Source: an uncultured Butyricimonas sp. (GTDB lineage: Bacteria; Bacteroidota; Bacteroidia; Bacteroidales; Marinifilaceae). From it: DNA of 64,000 nucleotides. The notes beneath the pieces were generated by a model. It had not been told where the DNA came from. It saw only the letters and a program-made list of their open reading frames with translations, and did no database searches. A program made the position numbers and the translations under genes. Shown here piece by piece: positions 36,150 through 46,188 of the stretch; positions within the stretch are counted from its first letter, which is position 1; the number at the start of each line of letters is the position of its first letter. The DNA lies in NCBI GenBank assembly GCA_944320555.1, contig CALUHX010000007.1:1-64000 (forward strand). Reading direction: 5' to 3'.

Positions 36150-38477
36150 TTATTCGTTTTTATAGTCTTCCATTCCGATGTAATAGTCCGCCCGGTCGTC
36201 GCCCAGCAGGTGCTTGGCGAAGTAGAACCATATCTTGCGCCGCCAGAAGAGGTCCTTCGCGCCTTTGTACTGGTGGCCTTGTCCGGGCAGCACGAGCATG
36301 TCGAAGTTCTTTCCCGCGTCGATGAGTGCGCTGACCAGCCGCAAGGACTGTCCCGGGTGGACGTTGTTGTCCTCGTCGCCGGTGATGACCAGCAGGTGGC
36401 CTTGCAGCTTGGGCGCCAGTTCGGCCGTCGTCGGGATTTTGCAGGTGAACACGGTGTCGGCTCCCTTGACGGTCTGGGTGACGCCGTGGAAGGTCTCGCC
36501 CCACGCCCGGTTGTAGATGTTGCTGTCGTGGTTGCCTGAGGAGGCGACCGCCGCCTTGTAGAACCCGGGGTAGGCGCAAATCGCCGCCGCCGACATGAAT
36601 CCGCCGCCGGAGTGGCCGAATATGCCCACCCGGTCGAGGTCGATGTAGGGGTGGCGTTCCGCCAGTTGCTCGATGCCGCGCTTGTCGTCGGCGAGGGCGT
36701 AGTCGCGGAGGTTGCCGTATCCGTAGGTGCGGTAGGCCTTGTCGCGGAGGGGGCTTCCTCCCCGGTGGCCGAAGTTGACCACGATGAAGCCCACTTGGGC
36801 GAGGGCGGCGTTATGGTTGCCCGTCACGGTGAAGTCCAGGTCCACGGCCTCCATTTGGGGACCGGGATAGACGTAAGAGATGACGGGGTATTTCTTTGTG
36901 GAGTCGAAGTCGATGGGTTTCCACATCACGCCGTAGAGGTCGGTCTTGCCGTCCGCCGCCTTCACGGTGAAGCGTTCCGGCATTCTCCAGCCTGTGGCGA
37001 GAAGGGTGGAAAGGTCGGCTTCGGCCAGCGCGCGGACGAGTTTTCCGTTCTTGTCGCGGAGGACGGAGCGGGGAGCCATGTCCACCCGGGAGAAGTTGTC
37101 GGTGAAATAGTCGCCCGAGGGGCTGAACTCCACGTGGTGGTTGGCGTCCTCGGGGGTCAGCAGTTTCACCGCGCCGTCGCCGTCGAGGGTGGCTTTATAG
37201 AGGCAGGCGTAGTAGGGATTCATGCCCTCTTCCCGTCCGTGTCCGATGACGTAGACCTCCCGGCGGGCGGTGTCGATGCGGACGATTTTCTCCGCCATCC
37301 ACTCGCCTGCGGTGACGGGGCTTTTCAGTTGCCCGTCGGCGGAGTAGAGGTAGTAGTGGCCCCAGCCGGAGCGTTCGGACCACCAGATGAATTCCGTGTC
37401 GTCGTTGATGAAGGCGATGGACTGGTTGCGGTCGTTGAAATAGGGCTTGCACACTTCGTTGAGGATGACCGTCACCTCGCCGGTTTCCGTGTCGACGCGG
37501 CAGATGTCCAGCTCGTCGCGGGTGCGGCGTGTACGCTGGAGGTAGAGGTAGCGGCTGTCGGCGGAGACGTGGAGGAGTTTTAGTTCCTGGTCCTGCCATT
37601 TGGCGATGTCCACCTTCCTCACCTCGCCCGTCTCGGCGTCGAGGAGGGAAAGCTCGTATTGGGGCACGCGCTTGTCGCCCGGCATGATGTATTTGTCGCC
37701 GCCGATGGAGGTGACCAGCCGGGGCCGTCCGAATGAGGAGGAGACGACGGGCAGGGTGCCGATGCCGCGGTTGTCCACGCGGATGGCGAAGAGGCGGTGT
37801 GTGCCTTTCAGCCAGCGCGCCTTGGTGGTGAATATGCGGTCGTTGTCGTCCATCTCGTTGTCGGAATAGGAGAATTCCTTCACGCCGTCCGTCGTCAGGG
37901 GACGGGCGAGGGAGTCCGGCTCGTCGCTGCGGCGCAGCCACACGTTGTGTCGTTTGGAGAAGGCCACGTAGGCCCTGTCGGACGAGACGGAATACATCAT
38001 GGCCGTCGGGTTGTAGGGCTTGGCGGGCCGGTTGCCCGGTTTCTGACGGGGGATTTCCGTGCAGGTCCGGGTCTTCATGTCGTAACGCAGTTGCTTCTGG
38101 TTGGCCCAGAAGGTGAACTCGCCTTCCTTGCCCTCTTCGAAAATGGGGTTGATGTTCAGGTTGACGGTGTCACACGCCTTGCCTGTCAGCTCGGCGATTT
38201 GGGTGGCCATGCGTTCGTTGTCGAAGAGGGGTTCCATTTTCTTTTTCCGGGGATCCACGAGGTAATAGCTCGTGCCTTGGCTCGTCTTGTAGGAGAACCA
38301 GAAACGGTCGGTGCCCGGCAGGTAGCTGGGCTTCATCTCCTTGGAATAAATGAGGCTCCCGGCGTTCGACGGCAGGAATTGGTCGGCGGCCTTGTAGTTT
38401 GCCCGCTCCTGTCCGTGGAGTGCGAGGCTCCACAGACAGGTGGCGAGGCAGATAATTCCTAAGTGCAAAATCTTCAT
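36150..38477 (-). CDS. S9-family peptidase, DPP-IV-like
   Basis: This 775-aa exported serine peptidase has a signal peptide (residues 1-22, ending LALHGQ). The N-terminal DPP-IV beta-propeller spans about 60-480. The C-terminal alpha/beta-hydrolase domain has Ser623 in GHSGGGF, Asp near 701-703 in GDEDNNVH and His735 in GQGHQY, so the triad is complete. DPP-IV-like enzymes remove X-Pro dipeptides in the periplasm. The gene starts 3 bp before the TlpA-like stop... and is in one direction with thioredoxin-like and SusCD genes, which points to a role in peptide use. Exact specificity (DPP-IV versus prolyl tripeptidyl peptidase) cannot be told. Confidence 0.9.
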   Translation of the reverse strand: MKILHLGIICLATCLWSLALHGQERANYKAADQFLPSNAGSLIYSKEMKPSYLPGTDRFWFSYKTSQGTSYYLVDPRKKKMEPLFDNERMATQIAELTGKACDTVNLNINPIFEEGKEGEFTFWANQKQLRYDMKTRTCTEIPRQKPGNRPAKPYNPTAMMYSVSSDRAYVAFSKRHNVWLRRSDEPDSLARPLTTDGVKEFSYSDNEMDDNDRIFTTKARWLKGTHRLFAIRVDNRGIGTLPVVSSSFGRPRLVTSIGGDKYIMPGDKRVPQYELSLLDAETGEVRKVDIAKWQDQELKLLHVSADSRYLYLQRTRRTRDELDICRVDTETGEVTVILNEVCKPYFNDRNQSIAFINDDTEFIWWSERSGWGHYYLYSADGQLKSPVTAGEWMAEKIVRIDTARREVYVIGHGREEGMNPYYACLYKATLDGDGAVKLLTPEDANHHVEFSPSGDYFTDNFSRVDMAPRSVLRDKNGKLVRALAEADLSTLLATGWRMPERFTVKAADGKTDLYGVMWKPIDFDSTKKYPVISYVYPGPQMEAVDLDFTVTGNHNAALAQVGFIVVNFGHRGGSPLRDKAYRTYGYGNLRDYALADDKRGIEQLAERHPYIDLDRVGIFGHSGGGFMSAAAICAYPGFYKAAVASSGNHDSNIYNRAWGETFHGVTQTVKGADTVFTCKIPTTAELAPKLQGHLLVITGDEDNNVHPGQSLRLVSALIDAGKNFDMLVLPGQGHQYKGAKDLFWRRKIWFYFAKHLLGDDRADYYIGMEDYKNE

Positions 38478-38511
38478 GAGTACGTAGTCTTTTACAAAGG
38501 GTTACGTTGGT

Positions 38512-39678
38512 TTATTTGGAGAGGTAGCCCCGGATAGGGATGCTCTTGCGGAATTGTCCTTTTTGGAGGATAGGCCTGTCGGAGGTGGTCAGGTCGTTCA
38601 GCACGGCTTCCGCCTCTTCTTGCATGGAGGGGTCCACGCCCGCCTCGATGGCCCGTTTCATCCATTCCGCCATTTTGCGACGGATTTCCCCGTTGTCTCT
38701 TGTGAACCGTTCGCCGAGCGTTGCCCAGTTGCAGAGTGTGCGGGCGTCGGCGTCCGCCAGGGCTTTCTCGCCGAGGGCGCAGGCCTCCTCGTATTGATGC
38801 GCCCGCAGGAGAAGGATGAAGTCGATTTCCTGTTGCAGCATCTCATAGTGAGGCACTTTCCGCTCGGCCATCACGGCGAAAAGGGAATCCTTCTTCGCCT
38901 GGCTCACCACCTCTTTCCGGCCCTGCCGGTCGTAGAGGGTCAACACCTTGGCGATGCTGGCGTAGAGGTTGCGCGCTTTCTGGTCCACGGCGAACGCCCC
39001 GTGCGTTTTGCGGAGTTTCTTGTAGTCCTTCAGGAAGGCGAGCGAGAGGGGGGCTTCCGTGTCGGCGGCGCAACAGTCGAACGCCGTCCAGTATACGCTG
39101 TCCCGCAGGATTTTCGCGCCTTGCTCCTCGTAGAGTTGGTTCAGTATGTTTTCCACGAGGTCGGCGGCGTGAGAGTCCACGGAGGCGCTCACGTATTCCT
39201 TCAGAAAGGCCTCGTCCCGCTCGCCCTTGGCGAAGCGTTCCTCGTAGCCGTTGTTCCCTATTTCCAAGGCTTTTTGGCCGATGGCGATGAATTTGTCCGC
39301 CTCTAAGAACCCGCTACTCCGGTAGGCTGCGTAGCCTTCGCTCGTGATAAAGAGGTAGGTCGGGTAGGCCACGACGTTGTAACGCTCCCGGAGCATGATG
39401 CCGTCTTTCTCTTTTTCCATTTCGCTCTTCATGCAGATGAAGTGCTTGTTGAAGAAGTCGCCCACTTCCTTGAGCGGGAACACATTCTTCGCCATATTGG
39501 CGCAGGGGCCGCACCACACGGTGTAGCAGTCCACGAATATCAGTTTGTTCTCCTGCTTGGCTTTTTGAAGGGCTTCCTCCCACGTGCCGTGGAAGAATCG
39601 GATGCCTTCGCCCTCTTGGGCCGCCAGGGGGAGCGTGAGGCTGAATAATAGGATAAGGTTGATGAATATTCTGTTCAT
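38512..39678 (-). CDS. Exported thioredoxin-fold protein
   Basis: This 388-aa protein has a signal peptide ending near LPLAAQ (residue 20), then a thioredoxin domain with VDCYTVWCGPCANMAK; W55, C56 and C59 form the CXXC active site, preceded by FFHGTWEEALQKAKQE. The pattern is that of the DUF255/DsbD-gamma type of thiol:disulfide proteins. The remaining 250 residues are helical and unassigned, a common build in Bacteroidales SusCD loci. It lies between two TlpA-like or peptidase genes, with 8-bp spacing to the upstream TlpA gene. Confidence 0.85.
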   Translation of the reverse strand: MNRIFINLILLFSLTLPLAAQEGEGIRFFHGTWEEALQKAKQENKLIFVDCYTVWCGPCANMAKNVFPLKEVGDFFNKHFICMKSEMEKEKDGIMLRERYNVVAYPTYLFITSEGYAAYRSSGFLEADKFIAIGQKALEIGNNGYEERFAKGERDEAFLKEYVSASVDSHAADLVENILNQLYEEQGAKILRDSVYWTAFDCCAADTEAPLSLAFLKDYKKLRKTHGAFAVDQKARNLYASIAKVLTLYDRQGRKEVVSQAKKDSLFAVMAERKVPHYEMLQQEIDFILLLRAHQYEEACALGEKALADADARTLCNWATLGERFTRDNGEIRRKMAEWMKRAIEAGVDPSMQEEAEAVLNDLTTSDRPILQKGQFRKSIPIRGYLSK

Positions 39679-39685
39679 GGTGTTA

Positions 39686-41020
39686 TCATTTTTCGTTGTT
39701 CAACAATTCTCTGAATTTCTCGGCGGTCGCCTTGTCGGAGGGGCGGGTCATGCTGGAGTTGATGAACTTGCCCTCCCGGTCGAGCAGCACGAAGCGGGGC
39801 ACGGACATGGAGGCGGGCATGAATATCTTCAACCACTCCCAGTTCTCGCCCAGGTGCAATTGGATGCCGCCCAGTCCCATCTCCTCGATGGTCTTTTTCC
39901 ACAGGTCGATGTCCTTGTTGCGGTCGATGGAGAGGCTGACGAAGAGGATGTCCTCCCCGGCGAACTCCTTCTCTAATTTCAAGAGGCTGGGCATCTCCCC
40001 TTTGCAGGGGCCGCACCAGGTGGCCCACATGTCGATGTAGACATACTTCCCTTTCAGGTCTGCCAGCGTCACCGTGTCGCCGTGGTTGTCCGCAAATCGG
40101 AAGTCGGGGCAGGGTTGTCCCGGAGCGATGCGCTCAGCCTTTTTGCACGCCTCGGCGTAAAGGGCGAGCCGTTCGGGGTCGGTCACGTATTGGTTGTACA
40201 ACCGGTCATACCGCTCGATGCCCTGCTCCCCGAAGTGGAAGAGAGTGATGTCCACGAGGTAGGAGCGGGCTGCGGGTTCCGAAATGTTTTTCAGGATATA
40301 TTTCATCCGGATGTCGGCCAATCCGGCCCCCTCCGGTATGCGTCCTCCCTGTCGGTCGGCGGACACGCATTTGCGGATATATTGGTCCAATGCTTCCCGG
40401 TATGCCGGAATGGAGAGGTAGGTGGAGTCGCGGTTGATTCGTTCCGTCAGCAGCTTGACATGGTCGGGCGCGTTCATCAGCGGGACGCGCATCAAGGCGT
40501 TTAACGCTTCCACCTGTACTCGTTTGCTTTCCCATTCCTTGAAAGTGGCGGATTGGTCGCTTTCGGCCACTTTCTGGAGATTGACGGCCAGCACGGAGTC
40601 GATGGTCCGCACGTTCTTCTGCGGGTTTCTCTCCTGGTAGTCGAGTCTGTAGGGAAGGTAGTCGTTTTGATAGATGAAACGGTTTTCTGGAGCCAATGCG
40701 CCGTCGAACGTCACCGCTTTCTCGCCTTTCTTCATACTGTAGGTGAGAATGAGGTCCTTGCCTGGTTCGAGGTAGCAGAGTCTCCGGTCGTATTTACGCA
40801 CCTCCACGGTGGCGTAGGTGGGGGCTTTCAAGTTGAGGGAGAGCGCGCCTTTGCCTGCGGAGTCGATTGCCACGCTTTGGTTGTCCCAGCCGATGATGAC
40901 CCGGGGGGCGTTGCCATCGTAGTCGCTCACGTTGAAGCGGAGCGTGGTCGCCGTCTTTTCTTGTCGGCAAGAAGCCAGAAGGAACGGGAGGCATCCTATG
41001 AGTAATAGTATTCTTTTCAT
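39686..41020 (-). CDS. TlpA-like thiol-disulfide lipoprotein (first copy)
   Basis: This 444-aa protein has a lipobox LLASC near residue 17, an N-terminal DUF4369-like beta domain (FNVSDYDGNAPRVIIGW) and a C-terminal TlpA domain with WATWCGPCKGEMPS; W335, C336 and C339 sit exactly as in the paralogue at 34831-36147. Both redox cysteines are intact. It lies downstream of a large hairpin that may reduce read-through from the metalloprotease genes, so expression could differ from the upper part of the locus. Confidence 0.85.
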   Translation of the reverse strand: MKRILLLIGCLPFLLASCRQEKTATTLRFNVSDYDGNAPRVIIGWDNQSVAIDSAGKGALSLNLKAPTYATVEVRKYDRRLCYLEPGKDLILTYSMKKGEKAVTFDGALAPENRFIYQNDYLPYRLDYQERNPQKNVRTIDSVLAVNLQKVAESDQSATFKEWESKRVQVEALNALMRVPLMNAPDHVKLLTERINRDSTYLSIPAYREALDQYIRKCVSADRQGGRIPEGAGLADIRMKYILKNISEPAARSYLVDITLFHFGEQGIERYDRLYNQYVTDPERLALYAEACKKAERIAPGQPCPDFRFADNHGDTVTLADLKGKYVYIDMWATWCGPCKGEMPSLLKLEKEFAGEDILFVSLSIDRNKDIDLWKKTIEEMGLGGIQLHLGENWEWLKIFMPASMSVPRFVLLDREGKFINSSMTRPSDKATAEKFRELLNNEK

Positions 41021-41038
41021 AAATCTTTTTTTGAGAAA

Positions 41039-41093
41039 GGGGCCTGTCGAAGCGCGGATTCATATTCTTTCCTTGCCCATGTTGACAGGCCCC
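41039..41093 (-). terminator. Large-loop hairpin inside the SusCD locus
   Basis: GGGGCCTGTC (41039-41048) pairs with GACAGGCCCC (41084-41093) around a 35-nt loop. On the minus strand the hairpin is followed by TTTCTC. It may be a partial terminator between the metalloprotease pseudogene and the TlpA gene. Confidence 0.6.
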
Positions 41094-41120
41094 GTGTTTA
41101 TACATGAATTATTGTTACTG

Positions 41121-43532
41121 CTATTTCGTTAGCAGGCTGGATACGGAACCCTTGTTCAGGCTGCGGGTCAGGAATATGCTAAGCCCGCGGTAGTATATGC
41201 GGCTGGCGGCGTCGCTGTGGGTCTTGCTCAGACGCTCCAGTTTCTTCTCCATCTCCTTGGCCTTGTTCACGAGGAAGAAGGACAGCGGGTCCTCTCCCTG
41301 CGCGGCTTTCGTGTTGCTGTAAGTCAGCATGAATTCCCGCACCATGTTGTATTGGAGCAAGGCCCGGAAGCGGTCCACGCGCTGGGTGGTGCTATAGTTC
41401 AGGAACACGTAGCGGTCCACGTCGTTGAAGAGGTCGGTCAGCGTGTAGGTGCCGGTGATTCCGTTCTCCTGCGGGGTCAGCAGGCGCGCCAAGGTGTTCT
41501 TTCCCATGAGCCCTCGGCAGACGTTCATGATGACTCCGGCCGATTTCGACTCGCCCACCAGGCCGATGACATCCTCCTCCAAAGGAACGGTCCGCCATTC
41601 GGGCGCACCTTGGAAAAGGTAACGGTTGAGGAATGCCATGGTCTCCTGTCCCTGTTTCCGGGGAAGGTAGGTCAGGGCCTTGTCGTTGTATTCCCTTAGG
41701 ACGGGGGCGACAGCCACACCGCCGAGGTCGTTCATCACGCCGCTCAGGTAGTTTTGGTACAGGCTGTTGTATTGGGCCATAAGTCCCACGAAATCGGTCC
41801 ACGGGGCGTCTGCCCGGTGGGTCTTCTCGAATATTTCGGGCAGTTGGGGTGCCAGCCGTTCCATGTTCTTCAGTCCGAGGGTGGCGGTCTCCAGCTTGTT
41901 GTTGCCGAGGTCCGCCTCTATCTTGTCGCTGTCGGTGCCGTTGATGCGGTAGTCGCCAGAGGTTGCGGCTGCGTAGAAGAGGGCGGGCTTGTCCTTAGCC
42001 TTGGCGGCGAGGTGGCTCAACGCCTCTGTCTCCGCCTTGGCGTCCATGCCGGGCTATTGGCGGTAGCCCCATTCGATGGCCCAGCGGTCGTAGAGGGAGG
42101 CTTTGGCGAAGAGGTCGCTCAAGGTCATCCCGTCGCCGGGTTGGGCGGCGAAGTTGGTGGCGCATCCGTCCGTCACGGAGGCGGAGATGCCGTTCTTCCG
42201 GATCCACTCGGCGTCGCGCAGTTGTTCGGTGGTGAATGCGCTGCTTGCCGCCAGGTTGGGGAGCAGCCCGAGCATCAAGCCGGTCTGGTTGGACATCCGG
42301 TAGCGGATGTATTCTTCCCGCACGGCGGGCATGGAGTCGGTCAGGAAGGCGGGATTGTATCCGCCCACGCTCATGGCAATCAAATCCAGGTTGTCGTTAA
42401 GTTCCTGATTGGAAAGCGCGATGCGTCCGCAGAGAATCTCGCCCGTGCGGGGGTCGCTCACCTGCGAGAACACTTCCCTGCCCATGACGTAGGAGAACAC
42501 GAGCTGGTGGTAGGCCATGGCGGCTTCCGGCTCGCCCTCCTGTATTTGCAGGGCGTTCTTGAACCCGGCGGCCTCGAAGCAGGCGTTCCACTCGGCCACG
42601 GCGCGGGACACCGCCCGGCGTTCAGCCGCGCTGCTCAGCGTGCGGTCCAGATAGACCCGGATGGGGTTGGCGGGTTCCACCAATTCGCCCCGGTTGTAGC
42701 GGTCGGTGTCTTCGGGGCGCACTTCCAGGTTCCAGCGTTGGATTTGTCTCACCCGCGTCACGCCGTTGGGGTTGCGGTCGTAGTCGTTGAACGAGATGGT
42801 CGCATATCCGATTCTCGGGTCCGACTCCCGGGCGGCCACTTGGCGTTCGGGCAGGAGTTGCAGGGTCCATTCCACGAGGACGCTCGTGTGCTTGTCCCGC
42901 GGGGGGATAAACATGAATCCGGGGATGACGTCCGTCTGGGCGCGGAGCGAGATGAACTTCACGCCGTCACGGATGACGTACACGCTGTCCAGCCCGGAAC
43001 GGTCCGCCGCCGGTTTGTTGACCTGCGACACGTTCGGGAAGGAGAAGAGCTTGCCGGAGGCGTTCACGTCCGCCGTGATGTCGATGATGTAGCTGTTCTT
43101 GTCCGGGCCGTAGGCGGCGATTGGATAGGAGAACTTCACCGGCTGCATCCCGGCGGCCTCCACCGCCTTGGCGAGCTCGCCTTTCGCCCGGTCGGCGCAG
43201 ATTTGCTGGCGCACCACCAGCTCGTTCTTCTCGCCCAGCTCGAAGGCGAGGATACTGGTCACGGAAGACACCGCCCCGTAATACTCGCCCTGTGTCACGC
43301 TTCCGCTCACGAGCAGGTCTCGTCCCAGCGCGGAGGCGGGAATCTCGACGTAGCATTTCTGTTTGTCGCGGTAGACGGGGAAGATGCCCTCGGTCTTCCG
43401 CATGTCGTTCTTGAAGAAGGCCTGGTAGGCCATGGGGGCCTTCGCTCCCGGCTTGTTGTTTTGCGCCGGGGAAAGGAGGGGCAGGCCCGCCAGCAAGAAA
43501 ATGAGTGCTATTATAATTTTGTTCATAATCAT
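41121..43532 (-). pseudogene. DUF5117/DUF4953-like metalloprotease paralogue broken by one TAG and lacking the zinc motif
   Basis: Two halves, 43532-42054 (492 aa) and 42047-41121, lie in the same frame, separated only by an in-frame TAG at 42054-42056 and two codons. Joined, they give about 802 aa that align end to end with the 839-aa protein upstream. At the break the intact paralogue reads GYRYLPQF where this one reads GYRQ-stop-PGM, so the stop sits where Leu stands there; TTG to TAG is one change. The zinc site is also gone: HEIGHTLGLRHN corresponds to NQTGLMLGLLPN (N415-N426), with all three His and the Glu replaced. A signal peptide (MNKIIIALIFLLAGLPLLSP) is intact. It could be a recent pseudogene of a catalytically dead paralogue, a sequencing error, or a read-through gene. 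Confidence 0.85.
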
Positions 43533-43554
43533 TTCGCTCTTAAATGGTTCTCGT

Positions 43555-46074
43555 TTACTTGGACGCGGTTTCCTCGCCGTTGAGGCAGGTCTCGACGCGG
43601 TGGATGATGCCCTGCAGGTGGTTCTTGGTCACGAAGTCGTTCGTGCGAGCCATTTTCTTCTTGGCGTCCGCTACGATTCGGTCCATTTGGGCGGTGTAGA
43701 GGGCGAGGAGCTCCGGAATGACTTCCATGGGGCCGCTCTCCACGATGATGCAGATGACGGAGAGGTAGTTCCGTTGCATCATCCGCTCGAAGGGGGTCAG
43801 CGGCTTGGAGGTCGCAAGGCTTCCCCACACGGCCTCGTACATGTCGTCCGTGGCCTCCTTGCAGGTGTAGGTCTCGTTGCCCAGCATGGCCTCGTTCTTG
43901 GAGATGTATTGTAGGGAGGTCAGCAACTGGGCGAGGAATTTCCCGAACACCCGCTCGCGGTAGCGGTCGATGGACGGTTGCCCGAATAGGTGCGACGCCT
44001 CGCAATTGTACAACCACGGCAGCTCGCTGAAGAAATACTTCTTCAAGAAAGTCATGGCAGCCTCCTGTTTCTCCTTCTCCACCGGCTCGTAATTGTCCAT
44101 GCCTTCGGAGCGGAGGGCGGCGTTCGTGTAGCGTCCGCCGATGTATTTGATCGCATGGGTGAGGTAACGCAAGTGTTGTCCGAGCACGGCGTTGTACATG
44201 TTCTTCATCAGCGTGTACTTCTCGTCGTCTGCGGGGCCGGTCCAAGCCATCAGGCTGTCCATGATGACCTCCAGATTCTTCATGCCGAGGGTGTTGGCGG
44301 CGATGGCGTCGCTGCTCAGGTCCTCCGATTGGAATCGGGGGTCTTGCTTGTCGGTCTCCGTGCCGAAGAACACCTGCGGGTTGGCCTTCCGTTGGGCGGT
44401 CACCCAATCCTGGAGGTATTTCTGCTCTTCCCGGGCGTTCTTGAATTGCGGCAGGTAGCGGTATCCCCACTCGATGGCGAAGTTGTCGTAGTCGCCGATG
44501 CGGGGGATGAGGTCATCCGGGTCGATGTTGTCCCCCGGTTGGGCGACATAGTTGAAGCGGGCGTAGTCCATGAGGGAGGGGGTGTGTCCGTGCTCCTTCA
44601 CGTAGTCGCGGTTGCGGATGTCCTCCACGGAGCAAGTCCAGCTGGAGGCGAAGTTGTGACGGAGACCCAGCGTGTGTCCGATTTCATGGCATACGATGTA
44701 TCTCACTAATTCTCCCATCAGCTCCTCGCTGTACGGGAACTGGCGGGCGATCGGGTTGGCGGCCGCCGTCTGGGCGAAATACCAGCTTTGCACGAGGCTC
44801 AGCACGTTGTGGAACAATCCCACGTGCGAGCAGATGATTTCTCCCGAACGGGGGTCGGCCACGTGCGGCCCGTAAGCGTTGGGCATGGGCGACGCCTTGT
44901 AGGAGATGAAGGAATAGCGCGCGTCCTCCACGGAGAAGGTGGAATCCTCTTCCGGAGTGGGGGCGAGCTTGCCGATGATGGCGTTCTTGAATCCGATGCG
45001 CTCGAAGGCCGACTGCCAGGCGTTCACCGCCTCAATCACGTAGGGTTGCAGGTATTCCGGGGTGTTGCGGTCCACGTAGAACACGATGGGCTTCACCGGC
45101 TCCACCAGCTCGCCCCGCTTGTAGGCCTCCACGTCCTTCGGCTCCAGCCGCCAGCGGCTGACCATGCTGATTTTCTCCGCTTTCAGCGGGTCGCGGGTGT
45201 AGTCCGTCTTCCCGTAGGCGAAGTAGCCCACGCGGGAGTCGTAGTAGCGCGGTTGCATCGGCTCCTCCGGCAGCAGGTACCACGAGGCGGCCACTTCCCA
45301 TGTCGTCGGGTTCAGCGTCTGCGCCTTTTGTCCGGCTGCGGCCTTGGGCGGCTTCCCGGCGGCGTAGCTGCGCACGGAGCGGAAAATCACGTTGTTGGCG
45401 TAGGTGCTCACCGTCGTCGGGTAAGACTTGTCGGCCTGGTACGCCCCGAGGTTCAGCATGTTGGAGGCTCCCTTCAGCGAGAAATAGGAGTGGTCCGATT
45501 TGTACATGTCTGTGATGTCCACGAGGACGCTCGTGTCCGTCTTCGCCTTCACGTCGAACCCTTCCACAATCGGGGTCATGTTGGAAGCTTGGAGCGCGCC
45601 ATACATCTCCGAGGTGGAGTCCGGCATCACGGTCGAGAAAATCGGCTCTTGGAGGAAGAGTTTGTCCTTGCCTCCCTTGTCGAAGCGGATGACCTTGTTG
45701 AAGAGGGCGTCGCCGCCGAAGCCGTACATGTCCCGCGAGCTTCTGTTCTCCTGGGCGGAGCCGCGGATAAGGGACACGAACACGAGGATGTCGCGGCCCA
45801 ACAGTTTGTCGGGCACCTCCATGAAGTAGCGGTCGTTCTGCTCGTAGATGTTCACCATCCCGGCGTGGCGTTTCGCCGCGGGTTTGATGAAGTCTGCCAG
45901 CGAGGGGATGCCCTTCGGCTGCTGTTTCGTGCTGTCGGCCACCACCGCCGTGGGCTGGCCTTTTTTCTTCTTCTTGTTGTCTTTCTTCCGGTCGGCGCCG
46001 TTGGCGAACGGACTTGCCACAAGGAAGCATAGCAATAGTGCTAAGAGTTTCATGCTTAAATTAATACTTCTCAT
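43555..46074 (-). CDS. Zinc-dependent metalloprotease (DUF5117/DUF4953)
   Basis: This 839-aa exported protein has a signal peptide (ending near SPFANGA, residue 27). The order is a short basic linker, a DUF5118/DUF5117-like N-terminal region (about 55-300), then a metzincin-like domain with HEIGHTLGLRHN: H463, E464, H467 and H473 are the expected ligands and catalytic base. After it comes SLMDYARFNYVAQPGDN, the family's M-turn-like block. This type is common with SusCD pairs in Bacteroidales. It is the intact paralogue of the broken gene downstream, 23 bp away. Confidence 0.9.
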   Translation of the reverse strand: MRSINLSMKLLALLLCFLVASPFANGADRKKDNKKKKKGQPTAVVADSTKQQPKGIPSLADFIKPAAKRHAGMVNIYEQNDRYFMEVPDKLLGRDILVFVSLIRGSAQENRSSRDMYGFGGDALFNKVIRFDKGGKDKLFLQEPIFSTVMPDSTSEMYGALQASNMTPIVEGFDVKAKTDTSVLVDITDMYKSDHSYFSLKGASNMLNLGAYQADKSYPTTVSTYANNVIFRSVRSYAAGKPPKAAAGQKAQTLNPTTWEVAASWYLLPEEPMQPRYYDSRVGYFAYGKTDYTRDPLKAEKISMVSRWRLEPKDVEAYKRGELVEPVKPIVFYVDRNTPEYLQPYVIEAVNAWQSAFERIGFKNAIIGKLAPTPEEDSTFSVEDARYSFISYKASPMPNAYGPHVADPRSGEIICSHVGLFHNVLSLVQSWYFAQTAAANPIARQFPYSEELMGELVRYIVCHEIGHTLGLRHNFASSWTCSVEDIRNRDYVKEHGHTPSLMDYARFNYVAQPGDNIDPDDLIPRIGDYDNFAIEWGYRYLPQFKNAREEQKYLQDWVTAQRKANPQVFFGTETDKQDPRFQSEDLSSDAIAANTLGMKNLEVIMDSLMAWTGPADDEKYTLMKNMYNAVLGQHLRYLTHAIKYIGGRYTNAALRSEGMDNYEPVEKEKQEAAMTFLKKYFFSELPWLYNCEASHLFGQPSIDRYRERVFGKFLAQLLTSLQYISKNEAMLGNETYTCKEATDDMYEAVWGSLATSKPLTPFERMMQRNYLSVICIIVESGPMEVIPELLALYTAQMDRIVADAKKKMARTNDFVTKNHLQGIIHRVETCLNGEETASK

Positions 46075-46120
46075 ACATTGATTTTTATTACATACAGTTA
46101 GTCTTCTTCATTGGCGTGCG

Positions 46121-46168
46121 AGGGGGGAGGGAAGGAGGCTATAAGCCCGCCTTCCGCCTCTCGCGGTC
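46121..46168 (-). terminator. Possible hairpin after the SusCD-lipoprotein genes
   Basis: GGAAGG and CCTTCC, extended by CGAGG/CCTCTCG pairs, flank AGGCTATAAGCCC. No T run follows on the minus strand, so it could be only a partial terminator or an RNA-stability element. Confidence 0.35.
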
Positions 46169-46188
46169 GTTATTCACAACCTACATCT

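Noticed and set aside
42054-42056. TAG recoding as an amino acid
   Set aside because: Recoding of TAG is known for some gut phages, not for their Bacteroidales hosts, and other genes here end in normal stops. A point mutation is simpler.
41754-43583. A 609-codon plus-strand frame opposite the broken metalloprotease
   Set aside because: The opposite strand aligns with the 839-aa paralogue through its whole length; the antisense frame has no domain features.
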